Below the pieces are notes generated by a model. The model worked only from the letters and a program-made list of their open reading frames with translations, was not told the origin of the DNA and ran no database searches. A stretch of 64,000 bases of DNA from positions 7,599,091 through 7,663,090 of the forward strand of contig CM021312.1 of assembly GCA_010645155.1 (NCBI GenBank). Reading direction: 5' to 3'. This document shows, in pieces, positions 1 through 8,984 of this stretch. Origin of the DNA: Tigriopus japonicus (Eukaryota; Arthropoda; Copepoda; Harpacticoida; Harpacticidae). The position numbers were made by a program, and so were the translations under genes. Numbering within the stretch: the first letter of the stretch is position 1; each line of letters begins with the position of its first letter.

Positions 1-1163
1 AGCAGGTTTGCCAAATTTGCTATGAACGAAGAACAAACTTGCCATCCGAATTTCACTAAACCAGGCTGATTCAGCTAAATAGGGCCCATACCTTTGAAAG
101 GATGTATTTTTAAGAAAATTACACACTTCAATTCTCTCACATGGGGAAATGCAAAATATTTTGAGAATACTAAAAAAAGATTTGGCATTTTACTTTTTCA
201 TGCCGGCAACTCTGAGTAAACGAGATTGTTCTGGAAGTGTGACTTCTAAATCTCGGTCTTGATTAGCCTCAAAAGTGCATTCATGTGTGGCCTAGAACCG
301 AAACAAAAAAAAACATGGTTTTGCAAATGCTATCCAAATTGAAAATTTTTTTTGTATCACTTCAACTATTTATTGCTGAATTATTAAGGTCAAAAGATCA
401 TCGAAAATGCAACTTGACATTTTTTCTTCCAAGTCACACTGCAAGTATCTTAACTCTTCCAAGAGCAACTGCCGGCAACTGCATCTTCCAATGTTCCTTG
501 AGCTTGGGAAGTGTATTGGTTAGTGATGTGACTTGGGCAAGTAATGAGTCATCACAGACACCCCAAGCACAAGTTGTTGACAAGCATTACTTGGGCAATA
601 CACCAAGTAATGCCCAAAGTATTTGCCCAAAGTATTTGCAAAACCATGTTTTTTCTTTAGTTTCCGTTCTAAGCCACACATGAATACACTTTTCGGGCCA
701 ATCAAGAATGAGATTTAACAGTCACACTTGGGAACAAGCTCGGTCACTCAGAGTTGCTAGAAAAAAATATAAGATGCCAACTCTTTTTTTTTGAAATATT
801 CTCAAAAGCTTTTGCATTTCTCGATACAAAAGCTTTGAATTGTGTATTTTCATCTAAAAATCCATTCTAACAAGGGCATGGGCCCTATTTCGCTGAAACT
901 TTCTGGTTAATTGAAATTCTGATGCCGAAGGTTTAGTCTTCATTCCTAGCAAATTTGGCAAACCTGTAAGGTGGGAAAAATACTTGTACAGGCACCCAAG
1001 TAGACCCAAGTTTCGGCAAGTCCAAGGTACTGTACCGGACCGCTTGCCCAAGCTCCTGTTTGGCTCCCATCACTAGTATTGGTGTATTGCCCAAGTAATG
1101 CTTGTCAACAACTTGTTCTTGGGTGTTTGTGATGACTCATTACTTGCCCAAGTCACATCACTA
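1..1163 (+). mobile_element. hAT-type MITE, outer copy, cut by the window edge and split by a nested copy
   Basis: Positions 1-512 match 6909-7430 almost base for base, so this is a second copy of the 708-bp element at 6804-7511. Its left end, about 105 bp, lies before the window. The right end at 1084-1163 finishes in CATCACTA, the complement of the family terminus TAGTGATG. The body is interrupted at 513-1083 by an inverted family member with its own target duplication. Open frames here (e.g. 285-683) show no transposase features, so the copy is non-autonomous. Assignment to hAT rests on the TAGTG terminus and the 8-bp target duplications of the two fully contained copies. Confidence 0.8.
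521..1075 (-). mobile_element. hAT-type MITE nested inside the outer copy, inverted
   Basis: This 555-bp element starts TAGTGATG at 521 and ends CATCACTA at 1075. It is flanked by a perfect 8-bp target-site duplication, GTATTGGT, at 513-520 and 1076-1083. Its sequence is the reverse complement of the surrounding family: for example 600-700 mirrors 270-320, and the terminal segment 521-603 mirrors 1084-1163. It is shorter than the 708-bp copy at 6804, so it carries an internal deletion. No transposase-like reading frame is present. Confidence 0.9.
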
Positions 1164-1467
1164 CACACAAGTGAAGCGAAAAGGGGGGGGGGCTTCCAGT
1201 GCTCTCAGATTTGGGTAATATTACCAAATCTAGGTAATTTTTGACCACCTTTTGGTAAAAAAAAATTGTCAATTGGTAAATTACCAAAACACCAAAATTT
1301 GGTCTTAGACAGCTAGTTTTTCTTCATGCAGGGTAAAATTTTGCGAAAAAGTCTGAAAATTGCAGTGTTTCGAATTTTCATTGCTGCCATTTTTGACTCA
1401 GAGTTTATGTCACTTCCCTACGAAAAGTCTGCGTGAGGTAATCTTTCTGGCCCAGAAACCTAATCAC

Positions 1468-2349
1468 TAGAGGTGTCATTTTGGTGCAAATAAAAAGTGC
1501 AAAAAGTGCTACTAAAAGTGCAAAAAAAACAGGAAAAAACGCAAGTAAAAAGTGCAAATAAAATTTTTTTTAGTACATTCATTAACACGCATACTTACAC
1601 TTACGAACTCACTCACACTTTCCCACTACACTAGAAGGAGGAGTTCCTCAAGGAGATTATATTCCCTCCGACGGCTGATTCCTTAAGCTACCTTCCCAAA
1701 TCCAATCCCAAGTCTGAATGGAATTGATAATCTCGTCGTGCACAAAAACAGCTATTTTGAAGCCAAACACGCCTCTTATTTGTTTGTTGGACCTACTTTT
1801 GAGTGGCAACTCTGAAAACGTCGGATCTCGTAGAAAGATCTCCATGATGAGCTGAGAGAAACACATGCAAATCGAAGGAGAGCTTTTTTTCTCCTCGTCA
1901 CTCACTTTGAAGTTAAACCAATTACGATTTTGGTAGCGGCTCAAGTGCTGGACGATATCGACAAAAAACACCTTCAAAAACCAGGTTCCAAAGCCATATG
2001 CAACGATAAGTTCGAGGAGGAAATTGTTGTTTTCCATTGCCTTTGCCAATCTGGTGGTAGCGATCACGAGAGATTTTTCTGGATCAAGAAAGAACTGATA
2101 TTTTGGTTTCTCTATGCTTGTGTTTGTGTTCGTATGTGAATGTTTGTAGATGTCAAGCACAACAGAGAAATTCAAGAAAATTGAATCTCTGACTTCAGAT
2201 TAAAAAAAAATTATGTTCAAAAAATAAGTTCAAAAATGAGCATTTCAAGTACTTTTGGAATTTTAGTCCAAAAATGGCAAAAAGTGCAAAAAGTGCAAAT
2301 AAATTGTGAAAAGTGTAAAAAAACATTTTGCGCCAATGCGACATCTCTA
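1468..2349 (+). mobile_element. Non-autonomous hAT-like element, second family
   Basis: This 882-bp element is bounded by imperfect terminal inverted repeats of about 23 bp (left TAGAGGTGTCATTTTGG, right complement TAGAGATGTCGCATTGG). A perfect 8-bp target duplication, CTAATCAC, lies at 1460-1467 and 2350-2357. Both ends carry several copies of AAAGTGCAAA, like the subterminal transposase-binding repeats of hAT elements. A 172-codon open frame on the minus strand (1657-2175) fills much of the interior. I recognise no domain in it and do not call it a gene; it could be a transposase remnant or captured host sequence. Confidence 0.8.
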
Positions 2350-2372
2350 CTAATCACAGACCAATGTCGCAA

Positions 2373-2600
2373 CCAGGGTTGCCAACTGGCGATTTTTAAA
2401 CGTGTCTGGCGATAGAAAAATTAATCTTGCGAAACCAGCTGATCTGGCGATAAATCTGGCGCTTTTGATATCACTGGCGACAAATCTGGCGATTTTAGTA
2501 CTTCTGGCGATAAATTTGGCAAAATGAGCAAATTTGGCGTAAAATTAGGCGAAATCGGGAAATTTGTCAAAAAAGATTGGCAAAATCGCCCATTTTTGGC
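2373..2600 (+). repeat. Degenerate TCTGGCGATAAA-type repeat cluster
   Basis: The stretch opens with CAGGGTTGCCAACTGGCGA and then repeats variants of TCTGGCGATAAAT or TTTGGCGAAA at irregular spacing of roughly 20-40 bp. CAGGGTTGCCA resembles hAT-type termini, and its complement occurs at 8421-8431, but no paired end or target duplication could be assigned. This is probably an old transposon end with reiterated subterminal motifs. Confidence 0.45.
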
Positions 2601-3256
2601 GATAGCTCAGGCAAATTTTGATTCTCTCTTTTTGATTTTGACTTTCATTCTGACTGAAAACCAAAGATTTCGATGACAATCACTAAATGGGGAGAGCGTT
2701 GACCAAAGTATTTTAGTAATCAATTCTAGATGACCATATATCTCCCCCAATCCATTTGCAAACCCGTGAGCCAAATTTAGAAACCGTGGTCATTTTGTCT
2801 GCCTTGTCAGGGATAACCTATATAATAGTATAAATACTGGATGCGAACTCGCGGAATTTCCTAGCTCGCAACCTCACACGGATGAGGCCGAGAGTTCGTA
2901 AGTAAACAAGAAGTACAAACGGCCATGTTGGGAGTGGAAAATCAAACGGAAATCGACCAAGAGTCCAAAAGATAGTGCGCCAATCGGGGTTTTCTGTGTT
3001 TCAAGCGGGCCTAGCCAAGTCCTAGCCTTGGTAGAGGTCAACCCCACGCCCCAAAATCAGTCTGATGTGGGTGTTTCGAAGACATTAAGTTCAGCCAATA
3101 ACGAGTAAATGAAATAGTGAATGAATGAATGACCACATCATGGAGTGCGACTGAACCCCCCCACAAGGTGTCTTTTCTACAAGATGACGATCAAAGTGAT
3201 CAAATGAAATCTGATGATGACTAGGTTACCTGCTACAACCTTCGGAAGTGATGGAC
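2601..3256. other. Intergenic stretch, nothing recognised
   Basis: AT-rich to mixed sequence without a convincing reading frame, RNA gene or delimited repeat. Confidence 0.5.
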
Positions 3257-3514
3257 CTAACTAAAGCAAAAAGAACGAATATGGACCGGAATCTGAGCCC
3301 AAATTCCTCTTCTCAGCAAAAGGATTAAGAACAAACTTTCCCACGGACCAAAACGGGGAGTTTCTTTACGCTCATCCATTACAAAACTTGAACAACTTAA
3401 GAATATCTTACTATTCCTTGAATTATCAACAACAAAATAGCGGGGTTTTCCGAGCTTATCTATTATCCGATTTGATCGTCTTATTAATATCTTTGAACTT
3501 ACAATTGAACCCAT
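3257..3514 (-). repeat. Left arm of an inverted repeat with conserved reading frame
   Basis: Read on the minus strand this segment encodes a peptide containing DNSRNSKIFLSC and FVMDERKETPRF. The arm at 3607-3860, read on the plus strand, encodes DNSRTGKIFLGC and CLMDERDKNPRF. DNA similarity between the arms is clear but imperfect, and much of the divergence leaves the shared amino acids unchanged. That suggests descent from a coding sequence. The arms are about 90 bp apart. The protein family is not one I recognise; a transposon-borne domain is likely, and neither arm looks like a complete gene. Confidence 0.5.
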
Positions 3515-3606
3515 CCATGTATTATCCTGAACTTAACTAACACATGCCAAACTTTGTATGAAATCAAGTTTGTTTTAGGTTGTGTCACCTTGGCAGTGTT
3601 CTATAA

Positions 3607-3860
3607 ATGATGGTCCATCCTCGAATTTCTTTTATTATATGGTTGTGTCTTTTAGTTCAGGATAATTCAAGGACAGGTAAGATATTTTTAGGTTGTTCAA
3701 GTTGTCTAATGGATGAGCGCGATAAAAATCCCCGTTTTGATCCAGGGGAGAGTTTCTGGGGTAAATTTGGTTCCTTTCCAAGAGGAATCTGCGTTCGCAT
3801 TAAGGTCCACATAAAACAAAGAAAGAAGTCCTCAGTGTCAAGAATTCCATCAAATGAAGA
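3607..3860 (+). repeat. Right arm of the inverted repeat with conserved reading frame
   Basis: Partner of the minus-strand arm at 3257-3514, sharing the pattern DNSR-x2-KIFL-x-CSS-x2-MDER-x3-PRF. The open frame runs on to 3903, but similarity to the left arm fades after about 3820. The arrangement is a fold-back structure. No start context, splice sites or recognised domain support an expressed gene. Confidence 0.5.
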
Positions 3861-3903
3861 ACAAATTAAGATGAACTCAAAACATATCAGGTGTGCCTAC
3901 TAG

Positions 3904-4999
3904 CAATGGATGGGCTCAATATTTTGATTTGCCTTTCGACTCAGGCAGCCCAAATTGGTGATCTGACAGTCTAACCCGGATTACATGGACCCTCTCAAAG
4001 TCTTGAGAATGAAATGCTCCCACCAAGATTGAATTGTGTGGATTTTTTGACTCAATTTGATTGTTAATTCCTGGACAAAGGGATCTAAGAACTAAGAAGA
4101 TCAATCAAACCCTATCAAGCACGTAGAGCCTATCCCTGCAATGAAAAGACATGATCCTCTGGTCCTGAAGGACCCTTAGCCCCAGTCCTGCGTGGTCCTG
4201 ACCAAGGACGTGTCCTGACCTTCTTGAGCCCCAAGACTTGAAACATTTTCAATCAAATCCACAATCCAGGATTTAATCCTCATGTTTTTCACTTATTTTG
4301 TCTCAAGGACGTCGTGATTGCCTTTGTTCCAATTCCAATCCGGATCAGATGGCTGATCTGATCCAGAACCGTCAAAAGTGCCCTTCAATAGTTACAACTA
4401 ACAACATCTCCGACTTGGACTCCATCTTGTTTCAAAATGAGACTATTCTCATTCCTTCATTTTCCTATAGAAATGGTTCCTGCGTCGTGGAGGTGCTGAA
4501 GAGGATGGAAGAGGAGTAACCCGGCAGATATCACCACAGATACTTCTATTTAGCATTGTTTCACAGAAGTTGGACTAATGGGTAAAGCAAGATTCCATCT
4601 ATGTATTTTCCTGATTGTTAAGAGGACTAAAATCCTTTGGAGAGCTGAATGTCAAACGTTCATGAGACGAGTAAAAGGAGTGCTGGGACCTCTGAAATCA
4701 AGGTGAAGAACAATTAGTCACTAAATATTAACACAAAAAGTTTGACTGAATTCTTTCGAGATGCATGTTCAACAGTTTTACTCGTTCATAAGGAATGAAT
4801 GACATTGTTTCAAAATATAGCCTCGGCCTCATACCATTTTTTCAAAAATCGGAGTTCGTGTCCACCCCTTTCAGGGGTTCCTGGCCTTGTTTATTGCTGA
4901 AACTGGTCAGAAGTTGCGTGAAAAGGCAAATATTTCCGAAGAATATCATAAGATACTTGCCCAAACAAAACAAAGATCATAGTACAAATGAAATGCGCA
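3904..4999. other. Intergenic stretch, nothing recognised
   Basis: No convincing gene. Around 4150-4220 the word GGTCCTGA/AGGACC recurs several times as a short low-complexity patch. Short open frames at 4298-4519 and 4795-5016 show no domain or conserved context. Confidence 0.5.
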
Positions 5000-5011
5000 A
5001 GACAAATCTTC

Positions 5012-5185
5012 TGTAACCGTTACTCACCAATGTCAAAGATGAGTGACGTCACATTTAACCAAATTTAAACCTAACCTAACCTAACTTAAACCTAACCTAA
5101 CCCAACCTACCTTAAACCTAACTTAACCTTAATTTAACCTGAGAGGTGTGACGTCACTCATCTTTGACATCGGTGATTAACGAAT
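5012..5185 (+). mobile_element. 174-bp palindromic element with telomere-like core
   Basis: Near-perfect inverted repeats of 36 bp (5018-5053 and 5147-5182), containing the palindrome TGACGTCA, surround about 90 bp made of CCTAACCTAA-type units, the complement of the arthropod telomere repeat TTAGG. Identical 12-bp sequences, AGACAAATCTTC, flank the structure at 5000-5011 and 5186-5197 and look like a target-site duplication. It is too small to encode anything. A target duplication of about 12 bp does not fit the common hAT or mariner classes, so the superfamily is open. Confidence 0.7.
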
Positions 5186-5396
5186 AGACAAATCTTCAAT
5201 GCCAAACCCCATGTGTAATTTAATGCCTGTGAATTGACTATCATCTTCATTGAACACCTTGGTATAATTTGCTATCGGTCCTAACTAGCTTCCAATCTGG
5301 GAGACGAATCATCTGCAGCACTACATAAACCTAAAATACCCCTGCCTCTGACAACAAATCAAGGTGGCTCAGTGCTAGCGTGCAAGCTCACCATTC

Positions 5397-5890
5397 GGTA
5401 ATGGTGACGATGTGAGGTCCGGTCAAAAGAACAACAAAGCAGCGTTGCCAGATATTTCAAAATCAGTAGTTTCAAGTTAAAAAATGGCCAATGTCAACTG
5501 ACGGAAAACACATACCTTACATTTTAAATATGTTCCACTTTCAAAACAGAAAGAAAAACGTCTTAAATTATTGCCCAAAGTAAAATTTTCATTGTTCAAA
5601 CAACTGTTTTGATCTGAAATTCATTCTTGCTAGTAAAGTATTCCATGAAGAACATCTGATTGGCTTTAAATCATTACTACTTTGGTTTTCAAATTTGTTT
5701 GCTGAAATACCAAAGCATGACAGTTGGTTTTCAAATTTGTTTGCTGAAATACCAAAGCATGACAGTAACAATTTGTTTCCATCTAGCCGAGTCTGACCTT
5801 CTTTTGGATATATTTTGGCATAATTGGTTCGGAAAGTTCTAGTAGCACTGGTTCGCTATTTCGACCGGACCTCACATCGTCACCATTACC
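5397..5890 (+). mobile_element. 494-bp DNA transposon with perfect 28-bp terminal inverted repeats
   Basis: The ends 5397-5424 and 5863-5890 are perfect 28-bp inverted repeats beginning GGTAATGGTGACGATG. The same 8 bp, CACCATTC, follow and precede the element (5389-5396 and 5891-5898), consistent with an 8-bp target duplication. No transposase frame is present. The perfect ends and duplication indicate a recent insertion. The terminus does not match the hAT elements nearby, so hAT or another 8-bp-duplicating family remain possible. Confidence 0.8.
5682..5765 (+). repeat. Perfect 42-bp tandem duplication
   Basis: Two identical 42-bp units, 5682-5723 and 5724-5765, lie directly head to tail inside the 494-bp transposon. 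Each begins TTGGTTTTCAAATTTG and ends GCATGACAG. Confidence 0.95.
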
Positions 5891-5935
5891 CACCATTCTG
5901 TGAGTTGGGGTTTGCGCCTCCCCGAGGGTTTGTTT

Positions 5936-6742
5936 CAAACGTTTTCAGTAAGTGCGGGTTGTTTTTTTATTTTTTGGTATGTTTAGGTTAGGAGGCCACA
6001 TGGCCAAAAAGCTTGATGCTTTTCGAAAATTTGCCTTCTACAAACACGTCTGTTTTGGCAAGTTTTAACTTGTCGCTGTTGAAAAACGGCCCTTGCTGGC
6101 CACAATGCAATTGCCGTCGCTGCAGAGACGGCTTGATTCATATATTTATATATTATCATAATTCATATCGTAATTCGAGTATTACGAGAGTAATAGATGC
6201 GACCCTTAATTTTGTGACTTCAGATCAAGGGTGCTTTGTAGTGATGTGATTTGAACCAGGAGTGCTGCCAGTTTTGACTCGGAAGTTTATCGTTGTTAAA
6301 AAGGGCAGGTTGTACTGAACTATTTGAAAAGACCTAAACAGGGACCATTTTGGCAACACTCTTAACTAGTTTGATTTCGAATTCCATCGATAGTTATAAA
6401 AATGGATTTTGAGTTGGCAGTGCTGCCATATTTTATGGCATATAAGGTTTATTGCCTGTTGACTAGTTGTGGTCAGTTTTTTGACCCTAAACGCCAGTGT
6501 CAAAACTCTGCCAAATAGCCAAAATGAAGCACATCAGTATTGTATTGTTTTGTATTGTTTAAACCACTCATACATCAGAAATGATGATAAAAGAGTATTG
6601 ATATGGAGTATGAAGTACATCTTTCTACTCACTTTACCAGTGGCCTCGTGGCTACTCATCAAGTCACATTAATGATTTGCATTGTCTTTGCTAAAAATGT
6701 AAATGAGAAGTGCAAAGTGCAAAAATGTATTCTTTAATGAAA
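5936..6742. other. Intergenic stretch with decayed repeat words
   Basis: No gene seen. Motifs such as GTGCTGCCA and GGCAACACT recur, as in other transposon debris of this region. A short open frame at 6013-6249 has no recognisable domain. Confidence 0.4.
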
Positions 6743-6775
6743 AAAAAACGTTTTGCACTTTTTGCTCGTTCCTAC
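6743..6775 (-). repeat. Single hAT-like terminus
   Basis: The complement of this stretch reads TAGGAACGAGCAAAAAGTGC, close to the sequence at 33637 (TAGGGACGGGCAAAAAGTGC). Both combine a TAGRG-type end with the AAAAGTGCAAA subterminal word seen in the element at 1468. No opposite end was found nearby, so this is probably one end of a broken element. Confidence 0.4.
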
Positions 6776-6803
6776 TAATTTGATTGTTGTGAAAACTCAT
6801 TAG

Positions 6804-7511
6804 TAGTGATGGGGGGCAAACAAGAGATTGGGCAAGCTGTACTGGCACAGTGCTTGGGCTTGCTGAAGCTTGGCATAGCTTGGGTGCTTGTACAAGTACT
6901 TTTCCCAGCTAACAGGTTTGCCAAATTTGCTATGAACGAAGAATAAACTTGCCATCCGAATTTCACTATACCAGGCTGATTCAGCTAAATAGGGCCCATA
7001 CCTTTGAAAGGATGTATTTTTAAGAAAATTACACACTTCAATTCTCTCACATGGGGAAATGCAAAATATTTCGAGAATACTAAAAAAAGATTTGGCATTT
7101 TACTTTTTCATGCCGGCAACTCTGAGTAAACGAGATTGTTCCGGAAGTGTGACATCTAAATCTCGGTCTTGATTAGCCTCAAAAGTGCATTCATGTGTGG
7201 CCTAGAACCGAAACAAAAAAAACAATGGTTTTGCAAATGCTATCCAAATTGAAATATTTTTTTTGTATCACTTCCACTATTTTTTGCTAAATTATTAAGG
7301 TCAAAAGATCATCGAAAATGTAACTTGACATTTTATCTTCTAAGTCACACTGCAAGTATCTTAACTCTTCAAAGAGCAACTGCCGGCAACTGCATCTTCC
7401 AATGTTCCTTGAGCTTGCCAAGTGTATTGGTGTTTTGCACAAGTAATGCTTGTCAACAACTTGTTCTTGGGTGTCTGTGATGACTCATTACTTGCCCAAG
7501 TCACATCACTC
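6804..7511 (+). mobile_element. hAT-type MITE, complete 708-bp copy
   Basis: The copy begins TAGTGATGG and ends CATCACTC, with a perfect 8-bp target duplication, CTCATTAG, at 6796-6803 and 7512-7519. The last base is C where other copies have A, a single change in the terminal repeat. It contains no transposase. Near identity with 1-512 over about 500 bp shows that the family was active recently. The TARNG-type end and 8-bp duplication are the basis for placing it in hAT. Confidence 0.9.
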
Positions 7512-7519
7512 CTCATTAG

Positions 7520-8474
7520 AGTACCGTTTTATTAGTGCTGCCAATAGGCTGCATTGTTGGCCATCTTGATCACGAAGAGACTGAATTTGAGGGGTTGTGG
7601 ACAGATCAAAATAACGCTCCAACCAGATATAGCGGGTAACTTGTCAAAAAGTGAAATGGTCAAAATTGGCTGAACTTATGGCCTGGTGACTGACAAAATA
7701 TTTCTCCCTCACCCATTGTTAAACTAAAATCTAAGGTATAAAAATGAAAGACATTCAGTAGAGATAAATTTGCCGTTTGATAAATCTCGTGCTTGGTTCA
7801 ATCAAAGTTCCAATTTGTTTTGCCACTACCAAGAGACCATTCCACAGTTCTGTAGAACAGTAGACCACTCCTTGGAAACTTTGTATTTTTTTTTCTTTTT
7901 TGTTGAGGGGGCGGATTTTTTAATACCGCTATAAGGAATGATATTCCCTGTAAATAGAGTTAATCATTGATATAGTTAGATATAAGGGCTAAATATGTTT
8001 TGGAGTTGACCTAAAATTTTAAAGGTTTCATGGTAAATTGCCAGTGTGACGTTGACAAGTGCGACATGAGTGAAACAACCATCACCAGTCCTTTAGATCT
8101 TCCAATCAACGTTGAAATAACTTTTTTTCGCATGGGAGTGACAAAATTCAACTTCGAGTTTTTCTCAGTCAAATATTTGACGTGCTAGAGTAAGAATCAC
8201 AAAATTATAAAATTGGTTAAAAAAGGTGCTTAAAACCCTTACTTGACTTTGTCCAAAGAACCAAAAATGTTTCGTAAATAAAAACATACTATTTTTTTCG
8301 TTATTTTTTTATGAAAACCATTTTTTGGTCGTAATTTTGTTACAAATTCCTGGTCGAAAATGGCCGAATTTCCGTATCAGAGTAGAAGGGAGGTCTCTGT
8401 GTCAGGACTTTAGTGGCAAATGGCAACCCTGCGCTTGCAAGAGCATGAATGCATGGTAGAGACGGTGGATCAAC
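7520..8474. other. Upstream region of the cenH3-like gene
   Basis: AT-rich, with no other gene seen. The 50 bp before the start codon carry TGGCAACCCTG at 8421-8431, the complement of a hAT-like end also found at 2373, so transposon sequence may reach into the 5' UTR or promoter. No TATA box or initiator could be assigned with confidence. Confidence 0.4.
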
Positions 8475-8984
8475 ATGTCGCAACGTAAACCAAGAAAATC
8501 GCACGAGAAATCGTTATCACGGGCATCACCGCTTCTGATCCGCAAGGATGACGTGGACTCGGACGACGATTTCCTAGAATCGTCTCCATTCTCGCAAGGA
8601 TCTACGAGATTGTCAAAGAAATCAGGCCTGAAAAAGGAGCAGAAGAAGAAGATTTCCAAGTTTAAATTGTCGCTGAGTCAAAATCGAACCAATACCCAAA
8701 GCGGCCTTAAGTTGTCGAATCCGCTCCACGAGATCCAAAGATTTCAAAAATATCCGGGCTTGCTGGTCCCCAAAATATCATTCACCCGCGTAGTGAAAGA
8801 TGTTCTAAAATCTTTTGGGCCCCAGTTTAAAGTTCAAAGCGCGGCCCTTCGTGCAACCCAAACGGCCGCAGAAGTATACTTGACGACCGTCATGGAGGGG
8901 GCCAATATGGCAGCGGTCCATGCCAAAAGAGTGACAGTTATGCCAAAGGACATTGAGTTATATCAAAGAATGAAGGCACTTTAA
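8475..8984 (+). CDS. Centromere-specific histone H3 variant (cenH3/CENP-A-like)
   Basis: The intronless 169-residue product has a histone H3 fold at about residues 80-169. The alpha-N segment LHEIQRFQKYPGLLVPKISF matches H3 [20 protein letters not shown], and HAKRVTVMPKDIELYQRM matches the H3 C-terminus HAKRVTIMPKDIQLARRI. The basic N-terminal tail of about 80 residues is unlike H3 and lacks the canonical K4, K9 and K27 contexts, as is usual for cenH3. Such proteins replace H3 in centromeric nucleosomes and nucleate the kinetochore. Oddities are that loop 1 (SFGPQFKVQS) is no longer than in canonical H3, whereas many CENP-A proteins have an insertion there, and that the usual EDTN is EGAN. 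A divergent non-centromeric H3 variant is the alternative. Confidence 0.82.
   Translation: MSQRKPRKSHEKSLSRASPLLIRKDDVDSDDDFLESSPFSQGSTRLSKKSGLKKEQKKKISKFKLSLSQNRTNTQSGLKLSNPLHEIQRFQKYPGLLVPKISFTRVVKDVLKSFGPQFKVQSAALRATQTAAEVYLTTVMEGANMAAVHAKRVTVMPKDIELYQRMKAL

Larger units (their letters stand above)
5365..5935 (+). repeat. tRNA-like SINE head, interrupted by a DNA transposon
   Basis: If the insertion at 5397-5890 and one copy of its target duplication are ignored, the flanks resemble a tRNA-derived head. There is an A-box-like GTGGCTCAGTGCTAGCG near 5373. After the insertion comes a T-arm-like GGGGTTTGCGCCTCCCC near 5909, whose central GGTTTGCGCC is a decayed B box. The CCTCCCCGA after the B box also occurs in the better-preserved SINE at 11471. 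The call depends on this comparison. Confidence 0.4.

Noticed and set aside
285..683. 132-codon frame as a transposase
   Set aside because: It crosses the boundary between outer and nested MITE copies and has no catalytic or DNA-binding motifs.
5070..5140. True telomere or chromosome end
   Set aside because: The repeat tract is short, degenerate, and enclosed by inverted repeats with unique sequence on both sides.
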